64,000 nt of DNA from positions 2,542,001 to 2,606,000 of the forward strand of contig NZ_CP082271.1 of the NCBI RefSeq assembly GCF_019880365.1. Direction: 5' to 3'. Position numbers and translations under genes: made by a program. A model generated the notes under the pieces. That model searched no databases, was not told where the DNA came from, and saw only the letters and a list, made by a program, of their open reading frames with translations. This DNA is from Pseudomonas sp. DNDY-54 (lineage in GTDB: Bacteria; Pseudomonadota; Gammaproteobacteria; Pseudomonadales; Pseudomonadaceae). Below are positions 51,540-60,768 of the stretch, piece after piece; the stretch's first letter is position 1, and each line of letters starts with the position of its first letter.

Positions 51540-52181
51540 CTAGCTTCGATTCGGCTGCGGAGTGAGGCGCAGATAAGGCTTCACCGCACGATATCCCTTT
51601 GGAAAACGCTGCTTAATTTCATTCTCGTCCTGAAGCGAAGGCACGATCACCACGTCGTCGCCATCCTGCCAGTTGGCTGGCGTCGCGACCTTATGGTTGT
51701 CGGTCAACTGCAACGAATCGATCACACGCAGGATTTCGTTGAAGTTTCGACCGGTGCTCGCTGGATACGTGATCGTCAGACGTACCTTCTTATTCGGATC
51801 GATGATGAACAGCGAACGTACCGTGAGGGTATCGTTGGCGTTGGGGTGAATCAGATCGTACAGCGCAGATACCTTACGATCAGCGTCAGCCAGGATCGGG
51901 AAATTGACTTGGGTGCTCTGCGTTTCATTGATGTCATCGATCCATTTCACATGCGAATCCACCGGATCCACGGATAGCGCAATAGCCTTGACGTTGCGCT
52001 TGGCAAATTCATCCTTGAGCTTGGCGGTGAAGCCGAGCTCGGTGGTGCACACCGGTGTGAAATCCGCCGGATGCGAGAACAGCACGCCCCAGCTGTCGCC
52101 GAGCCATTCATGAAAGTGGATTCGCCCTTCGCTGGAGTCCTGCTCGAAGTCGGGGGCAATATCACCAAGACGGATACTCAT
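51540..52181 (-). CDS. lsfA: 1-Cys peroxiredoxin (LsfA/Prx6 type)
   Basis: Reduces peroxides with a single catalytic cysteine. The 213 residues contain SHPADFTPVCTTELG with peroxidatic Cys45 and the Prx6-type extended C-terminus (HKVATPANWQDGDDVVIVPS). The second resolving Cys of AhpC is absent. It stands 138 bases upstream of a terminator and after a hydrolase gene read the same way. Confidence 0.94.
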   Translation of the reverse strand: MSIRLGDIAPDFEQDSSEGRIHFHEWLGDSWGVLFSHPADFTPVCTTELGFTAKLKDEFAKRNVKAIALSVDPVDSHVKWIDDINETQSTQVNFPILADADRKVSALYDLIHPNANDTLTVRSLFIIDPNKKVRLTITYPASTGRNFNEILRVIDSLQLTDNHKVATPANWQDGDDVVIVPSLQDENEIKQRFPKGYRAVKPYLRLTPQPNRS

Positions 52182-52251
52182 GTTTACTCTCCCGTGCAGT
52201 TGCTGTTAACGACCGCATAGAGGCAGGCGGTCGGGTCGTGAATCGTTTGCC

Positions 52252-52833
52252 TTAGGCCGTTCTACGAATCTGCTGAAGAATGCGGTCTTGCAAACGATAC
52301 AAGTAAGCGAAGCCCTGCTCCCAGCGGGTATGCCCCGATTGAGTATTGATGTGGCCCGCGCCGTTGAGAATGACTGTCTCGCTGCCCCATTCCTGACCTA
52401 GCTGACGGGCTCTGCTCGCTGAAGCGGCGGAATCGTTATCGGAGCCGATCAGCAGGCTTGGAAACGGCAGGGCAAGGCTGGGAATCGGTGCGAAATTGCG
52501 CAAGGCATCGGGACAGTTATAGCGCTGCACATCAGCCGGGGCGACCAGCAATGCACCCTGCACCCGCTCCAGCGTGTCAGCCGAAGCTTGCACAGCCCAG
52601 TGGGCGACGGTGATGCATCCCAAGCTGTGCGCCAACAGGATCACTGGCTCAGCGCTGGATGAAATGCTCCGGTCCAGCTCGGCAACCCATTGTTCGCGAA
52701 GAGGGTTCTGCCAATCGGCCTGCTCTACCCGAGCACTGTTGGGCAGACGGCGCTGCCAATGACTTTGCCAGTGAGCGGCAGGCGAGCCTTGCCAGCCAGG
52801 TACGATCAGGTAGTGAATCGATTCGCTGCGCAT
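52252..52833 (-). CDS. RBBP9/YdeN-family alpha/beta hydrolase
   Basis: Small serine hydrolase of 193 residues: YLIVPGWQGSPAAHWQSHW at the start, nucleophile elbow LLAHSLGCITVAHW, acidic LIGSDNDSAAS and late His in GAGHINTQSGH, all as in RBBP9-like proteins. ATG 52833 has GGAGG upstream. Reads divergently from imuA across a 232-base gap that holds the SOS box. Substrate unknown. Confidence 0.92.
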   Translation of the reverse strand: MRSESIHYLIVPGWQGSPAAHWQSHWQRRLPNSARVEQADWQNPLREQWVAELDRSISSSAEPVILLAHSLGCITVAHWAVQASADTLERVQGALLVAPADVQRYNCPDALRNFAPIPSLALPFPSLLIGSDNDSAASASRARQLGQEWGSETVILNGAGHINTQSGHTRWEQGFAYLYRLQDRILQQIRRTA

Positions 52834-53029
52834 TGCGACCTCCAACGTGATGAGCAAAGTCTAGCCACTACCAAATAAAACGGAAAAGAATAAAGGCTTA
52901 TTTGTTTATGCTATTAAGTTTGCATAAACGCGTTTCCTTTGGGCGTTGTGCGGGGATTGGATGGCCCAATCACTCTTCCAGATCTGCCGGTTCATCGCTT
53001 CAACTTGACCGTCACTCCGGCAAAATTAA

Positions 53030-53049
53030 TACTGTATTCATATACAGTA
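53030..53049. promoter_or_regulatory. LexA (SOS) box upstream of imuA
   Basis: TACTGTATTCATATACAGTA contains CTGT-N8-ACAG, an almost ideal LexA operator; the outer AA..TT extend the dyad. It lies 16 bases before the imuA start at 53066, so LexA would block the promoter and the whole imuA-imuB-dnaE2 cassette is DNA-damage inducible. Confidence 0.95.
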
Positions 53050-53065
53050 TTCGGTGCCTCTCCTC

Positions 53066-53683
53066 ATGTCCTCTGTGGTCGCCCTCAACCACCTACTTGA
53101 TGCGCGCCGTTTGTGGCGCGGCCAGGGCAGTATCGTTTCGTCTGATACCCAGCCAACCGGACATTCCGCACTGGATGCCGCGCTGCCTGGCGGCGGCTGG
53201 CCAGAATCAGCGCTAAGCGAAATACTCTTCGCCAGTACTGGCATTGGCGAGCTGCGCCTGCTCTGGCCGACCCTCGCACGACTGACCAAGGCGAGAGAAC
53301 GTGTGGTTCTGGTGGGACCTCCGCACGTGCCCTATCCCCAGGCCTGGCTGGCGGCCGGTATCGATCTCCGTCAATTGACGATCGTAAACGCTCAGGGTCG
53401 CGACGCCTTATGGGCCGCTGAGCAGTGTCTGCGTTCCGGTAGCTGTGGCGCGGTGCTGTGTTGGCCGCGACAGGTCGATGATCGTGCCTTGCGTCGGTTG
53501 CAGGTCGCTGCTGAGACCGGTCACACGCTTGCCTTCGCCTATCGCCCCTTGTGCGAAGCGGTCAACCCTTCGCCTGCGGCGCTGCGCCTGGCGGTCGAGA
53601 CCCAGCCGGCCCAGTTGCGTGTTCTCAAATGTCGCGGGGGTTTGGCTCCGGCGCGCCCGATTCCCACCGCAGCATGGCACTAG
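53066..53683 (+). CDS. imuA: Translesion synthesis accessory protein ImuA
   Basis: RecA/SulA-like protein of the mutasome, needed for ImuB and DnaE2 function. From ATG 53066 it has 205 residues with ALDAALPGGGWPESALSEIL and the truncated P-loop region LRLLWPTLARLT; no complete Walker A is visible, as usual in ImuA. A GTG at 53054 is an alternative start. It is the first gene of the SOS-controlled cassette and is 7 bases from imuB. Confidence 0.92.
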   Translation: MSSVVALNHLLDARRLWRGQGSIVSSDTQPTGHSALDAALPGGGWPESALSEILFASTGIGELRLLWPTLARLTKARERVVLVGPPHVPYPQAWLAAGIDLRQLTIVNAQGRDALWAAEQCLRSGSCGAVLCWPRQVDDRALRRLQVAAETGHTLAFAYRPLCEAVNPSPAALRLAVETQPAQLRVLKCRGGLAPARPIPTAAWH

Positions 53684-53690
53684 ACTGATC

Positions 53691-55103
53691 ATGCTCTGGG
53701 TCTGCATTTTGCTGCCGCAACTGGCCATGGACGGTGTGCTGCGCAATCGCACCGAGACCGAAAGACCGCTGGCTCTCTTGAGCGGTACGCCACAGCGCCG
53801 CGTACTGCAGGCAGTCAATCCAGCCGCCCGGGCTCTCGGTCTCAAGCCGGGACAATCATTGATCGCCGCACAAGCGCTGACTCGTGCGTTTGCGACGGCC
53901 GACTACGACCTGGCATCCATTGAGCACTGGCAACAATTTCTCGCGGCCTGGGCTTATGGGTTCAGCTCACATGTGAGCCTGCATTACCCACGTTGCTTGC
54001 TCTTGGAGGTGCGATCCAGCCTCGGCCTGTTCGGCCCCTGGCCTCGTCTGGAGGCACGCTTGCGGAAAGAGCTCGTTGAGCTCGGCTTTCGGCATCGCAT
54101 TACCCTGGCGCCCAATGCGGCGGCGGCGCGCGCATTGGCCAACGTGCATGACGGCTTGGCTGTGATGGATACCGAGACGCTGCTGCATGTACTGGGGCGA
54201 CTGCCCGTGGACCGTATCGGCCTGCCGCGCGAAGCGGCGACGGCGCTGGTCCGCATGGGGCTGCGAACGTTCAAACAGGTGCTCGACTTGCCCCGCTCCG
54301 GTCTGGCCAGGCGTTTTCCTGCTGAGGTGATCAAGCACCTTGATACCCTGCTCGAACGGCGTCCTCTGGCGCTGGATTTCTACCGGCCGCCCGACCGCTT
54401 CGATGCCCGTATCGAATTGAACTTCGAAGTCGAGTCGCATCAAGCGTTGCTGTTTCCGCTGCGCCGGCTCACCGCCGACCTTGCCGCCTATCTGGCGGGT
54501 CGTGACAGTGGCGTACAGCGTTTCACCTTGCAGCTGGAACATCGCAACCTGGCCGATAGCGAGGTGGCGGTCGGCCTGCTCAGCGCCGAGCGAGATCCCG
54601 CCATGCTGTTCGAATTGACCCGCGGCCGGCTGGAGCATCTGCAACTGCCAGCACCGGTGCTGGCGTTGCGCCTGGTCGCGCGCGAGCTGCCGAGTTTTGC
54701 TCCTGAGCACCGCGAGCTGTTCGACGAGCGTCCTCAGCAATCGTTGCCCTGGGAACAACTCCGAGAGCGTTTACGGTCTCGCCTGGGCGATGACGCCGTG
54801 CAAGGACTTGCCGCGCAGGCCGATCATCGCCCCGAGTGCGCATGGCAGCCGCGACATGTCGCCCAGCACGAGTTTTCATCGGACATAGGACCCCGCCCCG
54901 GCTGGCTGCTGGTCGAAGCGAAACCCGTTCAGGAGTCGTCCGTGAACGTGCTAGCCGGTCCTGAGCGCATCGAATCCGGCTGGTGGGACGGTGGCGACGT
55001 GCGTCGCGACTACTATCTGGTTGAAACCCGCGCCGGGCAACGCGGCTGGGCGTTCCGTCCGGCAGAGGGAGGGCCGCTGTTATTGCACGGTTGGTTCGCA
55101 TGA
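53691..55103 (+). CDS. imuB: Y-family polymerase-like mutasome protein ImuB
   Basis: Links ImuA, DnaE2 and the sliding clamp. ATG 53691 gives 470 residues: LWVCILLPQLAMDGVL, AVNPAARALGLKPGQSL and the thumb-like LPREAATALVRMGLRTFKQV. The acidic active-site triad of Y-family polymerases is not evident, consistent with a non-catalytic hub. Its C-terminal extension begins at about 400. Overlaps dnaE2 by four bases (ATGA). Confidence 0.94.
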   Translation: MLWVCILLPQLAMDGVLRNRTETERPLALLSGTPQRRVLQAVNPAARALGLKPGQSLIAAQALTRAFATADYDLASIEHWQQFLAAWAYGFSSHVSLHYPRCLLLEVRSSLGLFGPWPRLEARLRKELVELGFRHRITLAPNAAAARALANVHDGLAVMDTETLLHVLGRLPVDRIGLPREAATALVRMGLRTFKQVLDLPRSGLARRFPAEVIKHLDTLLERRPLALDFYRPPDRFDARIELNFEVESHQALLFPLRRLTADLAAYLAGRDSGVQRFTLQLEHRNLADSEVAVGLLSAERDPAMLFELTRGRLEHLQLPAPVLALRLVARELPSFAPEHRELFDERPQQSLPWEQLRERLRSRLGDDAVQGLAAQADHRPECAWQPRHVAQHEFSSDIGPRPGWLLVEAKPVQESSVNVLAGPERIESGWWDGGDVRRDYYLVETRAGQRGWAFRPAEGGPLLLHGWFA

Positions 55104-58100
55104 TGACCGGCTACGCTGAACTCCATTGCCTGTCTAACTTCAGTTTCCAGCGGGGCGCCTCGAGTGCCCAGGAACTGTTCGAGCGCGCCTCGCGTCTCGG
55201 CTATGGAGCGCTGGCCATCACCGACGAGTGCACGCTGGCCGGTATCGTTCGGGCCTGGCAAGCCTCGAAGAATACGGGCCTGCCGTTGATCATCGGCAGC
55301 GAGTTCCAAGTCGAAGATGGGCCGAAACTGGTGCTGCTGGTCGAAGATCTGGTCGGTTACCAATCCCTCTGCCGTCTGATTACCCGTGCCCGGCGACGCG
55401 CAGACAAAGGCCGTTATCAACTTCTTCCCGAAGACGTAAGCGAACCCCTGACTGGGCTGTTGGCTATCTGGATAGCCCGCCAGGCCGATGCCGACGCCGA
55501 AGGCATTTGGCTGCGCGCATGTTTCCCTGAGCGCCTCTGGCTGGGCATCGAGCTGCACCGAGGGCCAGACGATAGGCAGCGTCTGTGTCAGTGGCAGGCC
55601 TTGGCCGCACGCCTGAACATACCCGCAGTAGCCTGTGGCGATGTTCACATGCATGCTCGTGGGCGCCGCGCCTTGCAGGACTGCATGACTGCCATTCGCT
55701 ATCACCTACCGGTTGCAGACGCTGGCCGCTATCTATTCCCCAACGGTGAGCGGCATTTGCGCCGTTATGAGGAGCTCAGCCAGCTTTATCCCTCCGATCT
55801 GCTCTGCGAAACCCTGCGCATCGCCGAGCGTTGCAGGTTCGATCTCAGCCAGTTGAAATACCAATACCCGCATGAGCTGGTGCCTGCTGGTCATAGCGCT
55901 TCTTCCTGGCTACGCAAACTGGTCGAGGACGGCACTCGTTGGCGCTGGCCATCAGGCGCGACGGACAAGGCGCAGGCGCAGCTTGAACATGAACTACAGC
56001 TGATCACCGAACTCGGCTATGAAAGCTATTTCCTCACCGTGCACGACCTGGTGCGTTTCGCCCGTGAGCAGCACATCTTGTGTCAGGGACGCGGCTCGGC
56101 AGCCAATTCAGCAGTCTGTTTCGTGTTGGGAATCACCGAACTTGATCCGTCACAGAGCAAGCTGCTGTTCGAACGGTTTCTGTCCCGCGAACGCAACGAA
56201 CCGCCAGATATCGACGTCGACTTCGAGCACGAGCGTCGTGAGGACGTCATTCAGTATGTGTTTCGACGTTATGGCCGCGCTCGTGCTGCACTGACGGCGG
56301 TGGCCAGCACTTACCACGCGACAGGTGCCATTCGTGACGTTGCCAAGACGCTCAACCTGCCACCGGATCAGGTCAATGCGCTGGCCGATTGCTGCGGACG
56401 CTGGAGCGACCGGGTTCCCGACGAAGAGCGACTGCGCGAGGCCGGCTTCGACCCGAGCAGCCCGGTGTTACACCGGGTGCTGGTGTTGACGGGCGAGTTG
56501 ATCGGTTTCCCCCGCCACCTGTCGCAACACCCCGGTGGTTTCGTCATCTCTGAGCATTCACTTGAAACCCTGGTGCCGGTGGAGAACGCCAGCATGGCAG
56601 AGCGCACCGTAATCCAGTGGGATAAAGATGATCTTGATCTGATTGGCCTGCTCAAGGTCGATGTTCTAGCCCTCGGCATGCTCAGCGCATTGCGACGCTG
56701 TTTCAACCTGATCGAACACTATCGTGGAACGCGCTGGACCATTGCTACGCTGCCGCAGGAAGACCGCGCGACCTACGACATGATCAGTCGCGCTGATACC
56801 GTTGGGGTGTTCCAGATCGAATCGCGCGCGCAGATGGCGATGTTGCCGCGCCTTCGCCCCAAGACCTTTTATGACCTGGTCATTCAAGTCGCCATTGTTC
56901 GCCCGGGGCCCATCCAAGGCGACATGGTTCACCCCTACTTGCGCCGACGTAATGGTGAAGAGCGGGAGGACTACCCTTCCGAAGAGTTGAGACCGGTGTT
57001 CGAGCGCACCCTCGGTGTTCCGCTGTTTCAAGAGCAGGTCATGGAACTGGCGATCGTTGCCGCTGAGTACACGCCCGGAGAAGCTGACGAGCTGCGTCGT
57101 GCCATGGCCGCCTGGAAGCGTCATGGCGGCTTGGAGCCCCATCGCCAGCGCCTGACCGAGCGCATGCTTGCCCGAGGCTATGCTCCCGAGTTCACCGCAC
57201 GGGTCTTCGAACAGATCAAGGGCTTCGGTAGTTACGGTTTTCCCGAATCTCATGCCGCCAGCTTCGCCCTGCTCACCTACGCCAGTTGCTGGCTGAAATG
57301 CCACGAGCCAGCCGCCTACGCCTGTGCTTTGATCAATAGCTGGCCGATGGGTTTCTACAATCCCGATCAGATTCTCCAGGACGCACGTCGCCACCACCTG
57401 GAAATCCGTCCGGTCGACGTCCATCACAGCAACTGGGATTGCAGCCTTGAGCCAACCGCCAACGAGCAACCCGCGATCCGGCTGGGCCTGCGTCTGGTAC
57501 GCGGCTTTCGCGAAGAGGATGCACGACGCATCGAGGCCACGCGACGAGTTCAACCCTTCGCGGCCGTGGATGACCTGTGTCTTCGGGCACGTCTGGATGC
57601 CCGCGCACGCGAGCGACTGGCTGATGCGGGCGCCCTGCAAAGCCTTGCGGGGCACCGTCATCAGGCGCGCTGGGCTGTGGCCGGGATCGAGCCACAGCTG
57701 CCATTGTTCGCAGACCAAATCCCGACTCAGGAAGCTCCGGTACCGCTCCCCCTCCCCTCCACTGGCGAAGATTTGCTGACTGACTACGCCACCCTTGGCA
57801 CCACGCTAGGCCCGCATCCGCTGGCCCTGTTACGCGGTCAGCTCACAAGCAAACGCTGCCGCAGTTCGAGCGAGTTAGCGAATGTCCCGCACGGCCGGAT
57901 GGTCAGCGTTGCCGGTCTTGTGATCGGCCGTCAGCGACCCCAGACTGCCAGCGGCGTGATTTTTGTAACTCTGGAAGACGAGTTCGGCATGATCAACGTG
58001 GTGGTCTGGCGCGACCTGGCCGAGCGCCAACGAAGAGTGCTGATTCAGTCGCAGCTGCTGCGAGTCGACGGTCATCTTGAATCGGCAAACGGTGTACGGC

Positions 58101-58177
58101 ATGTCATTGCCGGGCGTCTGAGCGACCTTTCGGACCTACTGACCGGACTAGACATTCGCAGCCGGGATTTTCAGTGA
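55100..58177 (+). CDS. dnaE2: Error-prone DNA polymerase DnaE2
   Basis: C-family polymerase that bypasses lesions in the SOS response. The 1025 residues start with a PHP domain (AELHCLSNFSFQRGASS), continue with the polymerase palm (GRGSAANSAVCFVLGIT; PPDIDVDFEHERREDVI) and fingers (GFGSYGFPESHAASFALL), and end with an OB fold. It is shorter than replicative DnaE. Translationally coupled to imuB. Confidence 0.97.
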   Translation: MMTGYAELHCLSNFSFQRGASSAQELFERASRLGYGALAITDECTLAGIVRAWQASKNTGLPLIIGSEFQVEDGPKLVLLVEDLVGYQSLCRLITRARRRADKGRYQLLPEDVSEPLTGLLAIWIARQADADAEGIWLRACFPERLWLGIELHRGPDDRQRLCQWQALAARLNIPAVACGDVHMHARGRRALQDCMTAIRYHLPVADAGRYLFPNGERHLRRYEELSQLYPSDLLCETLRIAERCRFDLSQLKYQYPHELVPAGHSASSWLRKLVEDGTRWRWPSGATDKAQAQLEHELQLITELGYESYFLTVHDLVRFAREQHILCQGRGSAANSAVCFVLGITELDPSQSKLLFERFLSRERNEPPDIDVDFEHERREDVIQYVFRRYGRARAALTAVASTYHATGAIRDVAKTLNLPPDQVNALADCCGRWSDRVPDEERLREAGFDPSSPVLHRVLVLTGELIGFPRHLSQHPGGFVISEHSLETLVPVENASMAERTVIQWDKDDLDLIGLLKVDVLALGMLSALRRCFNLIEHYRGTRWTIATLPQEDRATYDMISRADTVGVFQIESRAQMAMLPRLRPKTFYDLVIQVAIVRPGPIQGDMVHPYLRRRNGEEREDYPSEELRPVFERTLGVPLFQEQVMELAIVAAEYTPGEADELRRAMAAWKRHGGLEPHRQRLTERMLARGYAPEFTARVFEQIKGFGSYGFPESHAASFALLTYASCWLKCHEPAAYACALINSWPMGFYNPDQILQDARRHHLEIRPVDVHHSNWDCSLEPTANEQPAIRLGLRLVRGFREEDARRIEATRRVQPFAAVDDLCLRARLDARARERLADAGALQSLAGHRHQARWAVAGIEPQLPLFADQIPTQEAPVPLPLPSTGEDLLTDYATLGTTLGPHPLALLRGQLTSKRCRSSSELANVPHGRMVSVAGLVIGRQRPQTASGVIFVTLEDEFGMINVVVWRDLAERQRRVLIQSQLLRVDGHLESANGVRHVIAGRLSDLSDLLTGLDIRSRDFQ

Positions 58178-58450
58178 ATTACTTACCTTGAGCCGGCACA
58201 CAGCGCGGCCTGCCATGATCACCACACTTTGCATTCGGCCAGTTTCCGCGCTCGTCTCGTTTACAGAGCACTGAGTAGTCAACAGATTTACCCTGCGCCA
58301 CGTCAGCGTGCCGAAACGCAGGAATGCTCATGTAAAGTGGCGCCTGCTATATCCGAAAATCTGCCTGTTTCAGCAGCCCGGCATCCATCTGATCGCAGCT
58401 GCTCGTTCGCGCAGACACGGCGCTCTTCTCATGGATCCGGTATTTCTTCA
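58178..58450. other. 273-base gap between dnaE2 and the Fsr-like gene
   Basis: No gene, repeat or convincing hairpin is visible here. An open frame that continues the downstream coding sequence upstream to 58229 lacks family similarity and a ribosome site. The promoter of the exporter should lie in this gap. Confidence 0.5.
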
Positions 58451-59710
58451 ATGACCTCTCCAATTTCCCAGGCCGGAACCCCTGTTTCTGACGACACGTC
58501 ACCCAGTCCGCTGGTCATCGGCATCATCTTTTCCTGCGCCCTCGCGCACCTCATCAATGACCTGATTCAGGCTGTGCTCCCGGCGATTTATCCAATGATT
58601 AAGGCCGAGTACAACCTGACCTTCACACAGGTTGGCTTGATCACCCTGACATTCCAGGCCACCGCCTCGCTGCTGCAACCTTGGATCGGCCTCTATACCG
58701 ACCGGCATCCAAAACCGTTTCTGTTGCCCACCGGCGCGGTATGCACGTTGTTCGGCATTCTTATGCTCAGCGTCGTGAATACCTTCGGTGCGATCCTCAT
58801 GGCATCGGCGCTGATCGGCATCGGCTCGTCTACTTTTCATCCTGAAACATCCCGTGTGGCCCGCCTGGCTTCGGGCGGCCGCTTTGGATTGGCCCAATCC
58901 ACGTTTCAGGTAGGCGGAAACGCGGGCACCGCCATCGGTCCCTTACTGGCCGCTGCGATCATCGTCCCATTTGGCCAGGGCAACATCGTCTGGATTGGTT
59001 TGTTCGGCCTGTTTGCCATTGGCGTGCAATACAGGCTGAGCCGGTGGTATCGCCATCATTTGAATAACACCAAGCAAAAGAAAGCCACTCAACGTACCCA
59101 CGGCCTTTCCCATCGAGAGATAGCTGCAGCGTTGGTCGTACTGGCGCTGCTCGTGCTCTCTAAGTACATCTACATGGCGAGCATCACCAATTACTTCACC
59201 TTCTACCTGATCGAAAAGTTTGGTCTTTCCGTCACCGGCTCCCAGTTGCACTTGTTTCTGTTTCTAGGCGCCGTTGCGGCGGGAACCTTTTTCGGCGGAC
59301 CGATCGGCGACAGGATTGGCCGCAAGGCTGTGATCTGGTTTTCCATTCTTGGCGCGGCCCCCTTCGCGTTGGCAATGCCTTACCTGGATCTATTCTGGAC
59401 GACCGTTTTCAGCGTGATCATCGGCTTTATTCTGGCCTCAGCCTTCTCCGCGATTGTGGTGTACGCGCAGGAACTCGTCCCCGGCAACGTGGGCATGATT
59501 GCCGGCGTGTTCTTCGGACTTATGTTTGGTATCAGCGGGATATCGGCAGCAGCGCTTGGCCATCTGGCGGACCTACGCGGAATTGAATACGTCTATCGGC
59601 TGTGCGCATTCATGCCGCTGCTGGGCCTGCTGACTGTTCTCTTACCCGCTACCAACGCTAAACGCGACGCTTCACCCGCCACGTGCCAGTCTGACTCACG
59701 CGTCGGATAA
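58451..59710 (+). CDS. fsr: MFS exporter of the fosmidomycin-resistance (Fsr) type
   Basis: Twelve-helix exporter, 419 residues. Sequence features match Fsr: LAHLINDLIQAVLPAIYPMI, TLTFQATASLLQPWIGLYTD, GIGSSTFHPETSRVARLASG and AQSTFQVGGNAGTAIGPLL. The physiological substrate is unknown; the family is named after a drug but is broadly distributed. ATG 58451 agrees with the alignment. Unlinked by strand overlap to neighbours. Confidence 0.92.
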   Translation: MTSPISQAGTPVSDDTSPSPLVIGIIFSCALAHLINDLIQAVLPAIYPMIKAEYNLTFTQVGLITLTFQATASLLQPWIGLYTDRHPKPFLLPTGAVCTLFGILMLSVVNTFGAILMASALIGIGSSTFHPETSRVARLASGGRFGLAQSTFQVGGNAGTAIGPLLAAAIIVPFGQGNIVWIGLFGLFAIGVQYRLSRWYRHHLNNTKQKKATQRTHGLSHREIAAALVVLALLVLSKYIYMASITNYFTFYLIEKFGLSVTGSQLHLFLFLGAVAAGTFFGGPIGDRIGRKAVIWFSILGAAPFALAMPYLDLFWTTVFSVIIGFILASAFSAIVVYAQELVPGNVGMIAGVFFGLMFGISGISAAALGHLADLRGIEYVYRLCAFMPLLGLLTVLLPATNAKRDASPATCQSDSRVG

Positions 59711-59975
59711 CCGAACGCAAGCCGATCCGTCGAGGTTACGCTCCCTCCGCTTTACGGATGTCGGCGGGTCTCACCGGCCGCATCAGAGTGTCATTTGGCG
59801 AATCGCACCGTTTGCAGCGACGCTTAGCGCCCGCTGCACCTGTAAGCGTGAGCGGGCTCCACTTTGCGCGAGTTAACACTTCTACATTTACTCCTCCCCC
59901 ACCCAATGACAGGCGCACAGGCCCAACGCATCATGCGCGTTCGTTGTAGAGCCGCAGTCAAAAGGATCGGGCCCC

Positions 59976-60752
59976 ATGCCACCTACACTCTCAGCCTCTT
60001 CACTGGACTACGCCGGTCAAAGCTCGCCGGGGCGAAAGCGCAGTCATAACGAAGACGCTGTGCTTTGCGCGCCAGCGCTGGGGCTGTGGGCAATTGCCGA
60101 TGGCATGGGTGGACACGAATGCGGTGAGGTTGCCAGTAACCTGGCACTGTCGGCGCTACACCAAGCTGTTGCAAACGGTGAATCATTGGAGTCTGCGGTT
60201 CAGCTTGCCAACCAAGCGGTGCTGGAAGCCTCTGTTGGCGAGGACATGGGCACGACATTGGTGGCGGCCCTTTTTGACGGGTTCGACTTCGAGCTTGCCT
60301 GGGTGGGTGACAGTCGAGCCTATCGGGTGACCTCTCATGGCATTGAGCAGCTGAGCCGCGACCACAGCTGGGTGCAGATGATGGTCGATGCGGGAGAACT
60401 GGATGCAGTCGATGCTCAGGCGCACGCCTGGCGCAACATCATCATGCGGTGTCTAGGCCGCGATGAGGCACTCGACGTTGGCGTCTACAGCGGCACCTTG
60501 AGAGCCGATGAGTTATTGCTGCTCTGCAGCGATGGCCTCACCAACGAGCTGACCGACGCCCAAATACACGCCAGCTGTACCTTCGCCGATACGCTCGAAA
60601 ATCTGGTCGAGCAGCTAATCAGCCAAGCAAACCGACACGGCGGACGCGACAATATTTCCTGCATCGTGGTCGGCCGGACGGTGCCTCCGCCTGTGGTCGA
60701 GTCACGCCGGCGCCGACTCGTCGATATGCTGTTAAAAACCCTCAAGTCGTAA
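59976..60752 (+). CDS. PP2C-type protein phosphatase
   Basis: Metal-dependent Ser/Thr phosphatase (258 residues): RSHNEDAV (Asp27), ADGMGGHECGE (Asp42-Gly43), the GTTLVAALF strand, WVGDSRAYR, and LLCSDGLTNELTD with GGRDNISCIVVG supplying later metal Asp residues. It is the short cytoplasmic Stp1/PppA type, with no membrane or sensor domain. The next gene, 16 bases on, encodes its likely opposing kinase. Confidence 0.94.
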   Translation: MPPTLSASSLDYAGQSSPGRKRSHNEDAVLCAPALGLWAIADGMGGHECGEVASNLALSALHQAVANGESLESAVQLANQAVLEASVGEDMGTTLVAALFDGFDFELAWVGDSRAYRVTSHGIEQLSRDHSWVQMMVDAGELDAVDAQAHAWRNIIMRCLGRDEALDVGVYSGTLRADELLLLCSDGLTNELTDAQIHASCTFADTLENLVEQLISQANRHGGRDNISCIVVGRTVPPPVVESRRRRLVDMLLKTLKS

Positions 60753-60768
60753 GAGTAGGCGCGATTTA

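Noticed and set aside
56666..57718. 350-codon minus-strand open frame inside dnaE2
   Set aside because: Antisense shadow of a high-GC gene; no ribosome site and no recognisable domain.
59711..59975. Small genes in the 265-base gap before the PP2C gene
   Set aside because: Open frames here are short, lack ribosome sites and have no family features; nothing is supported.
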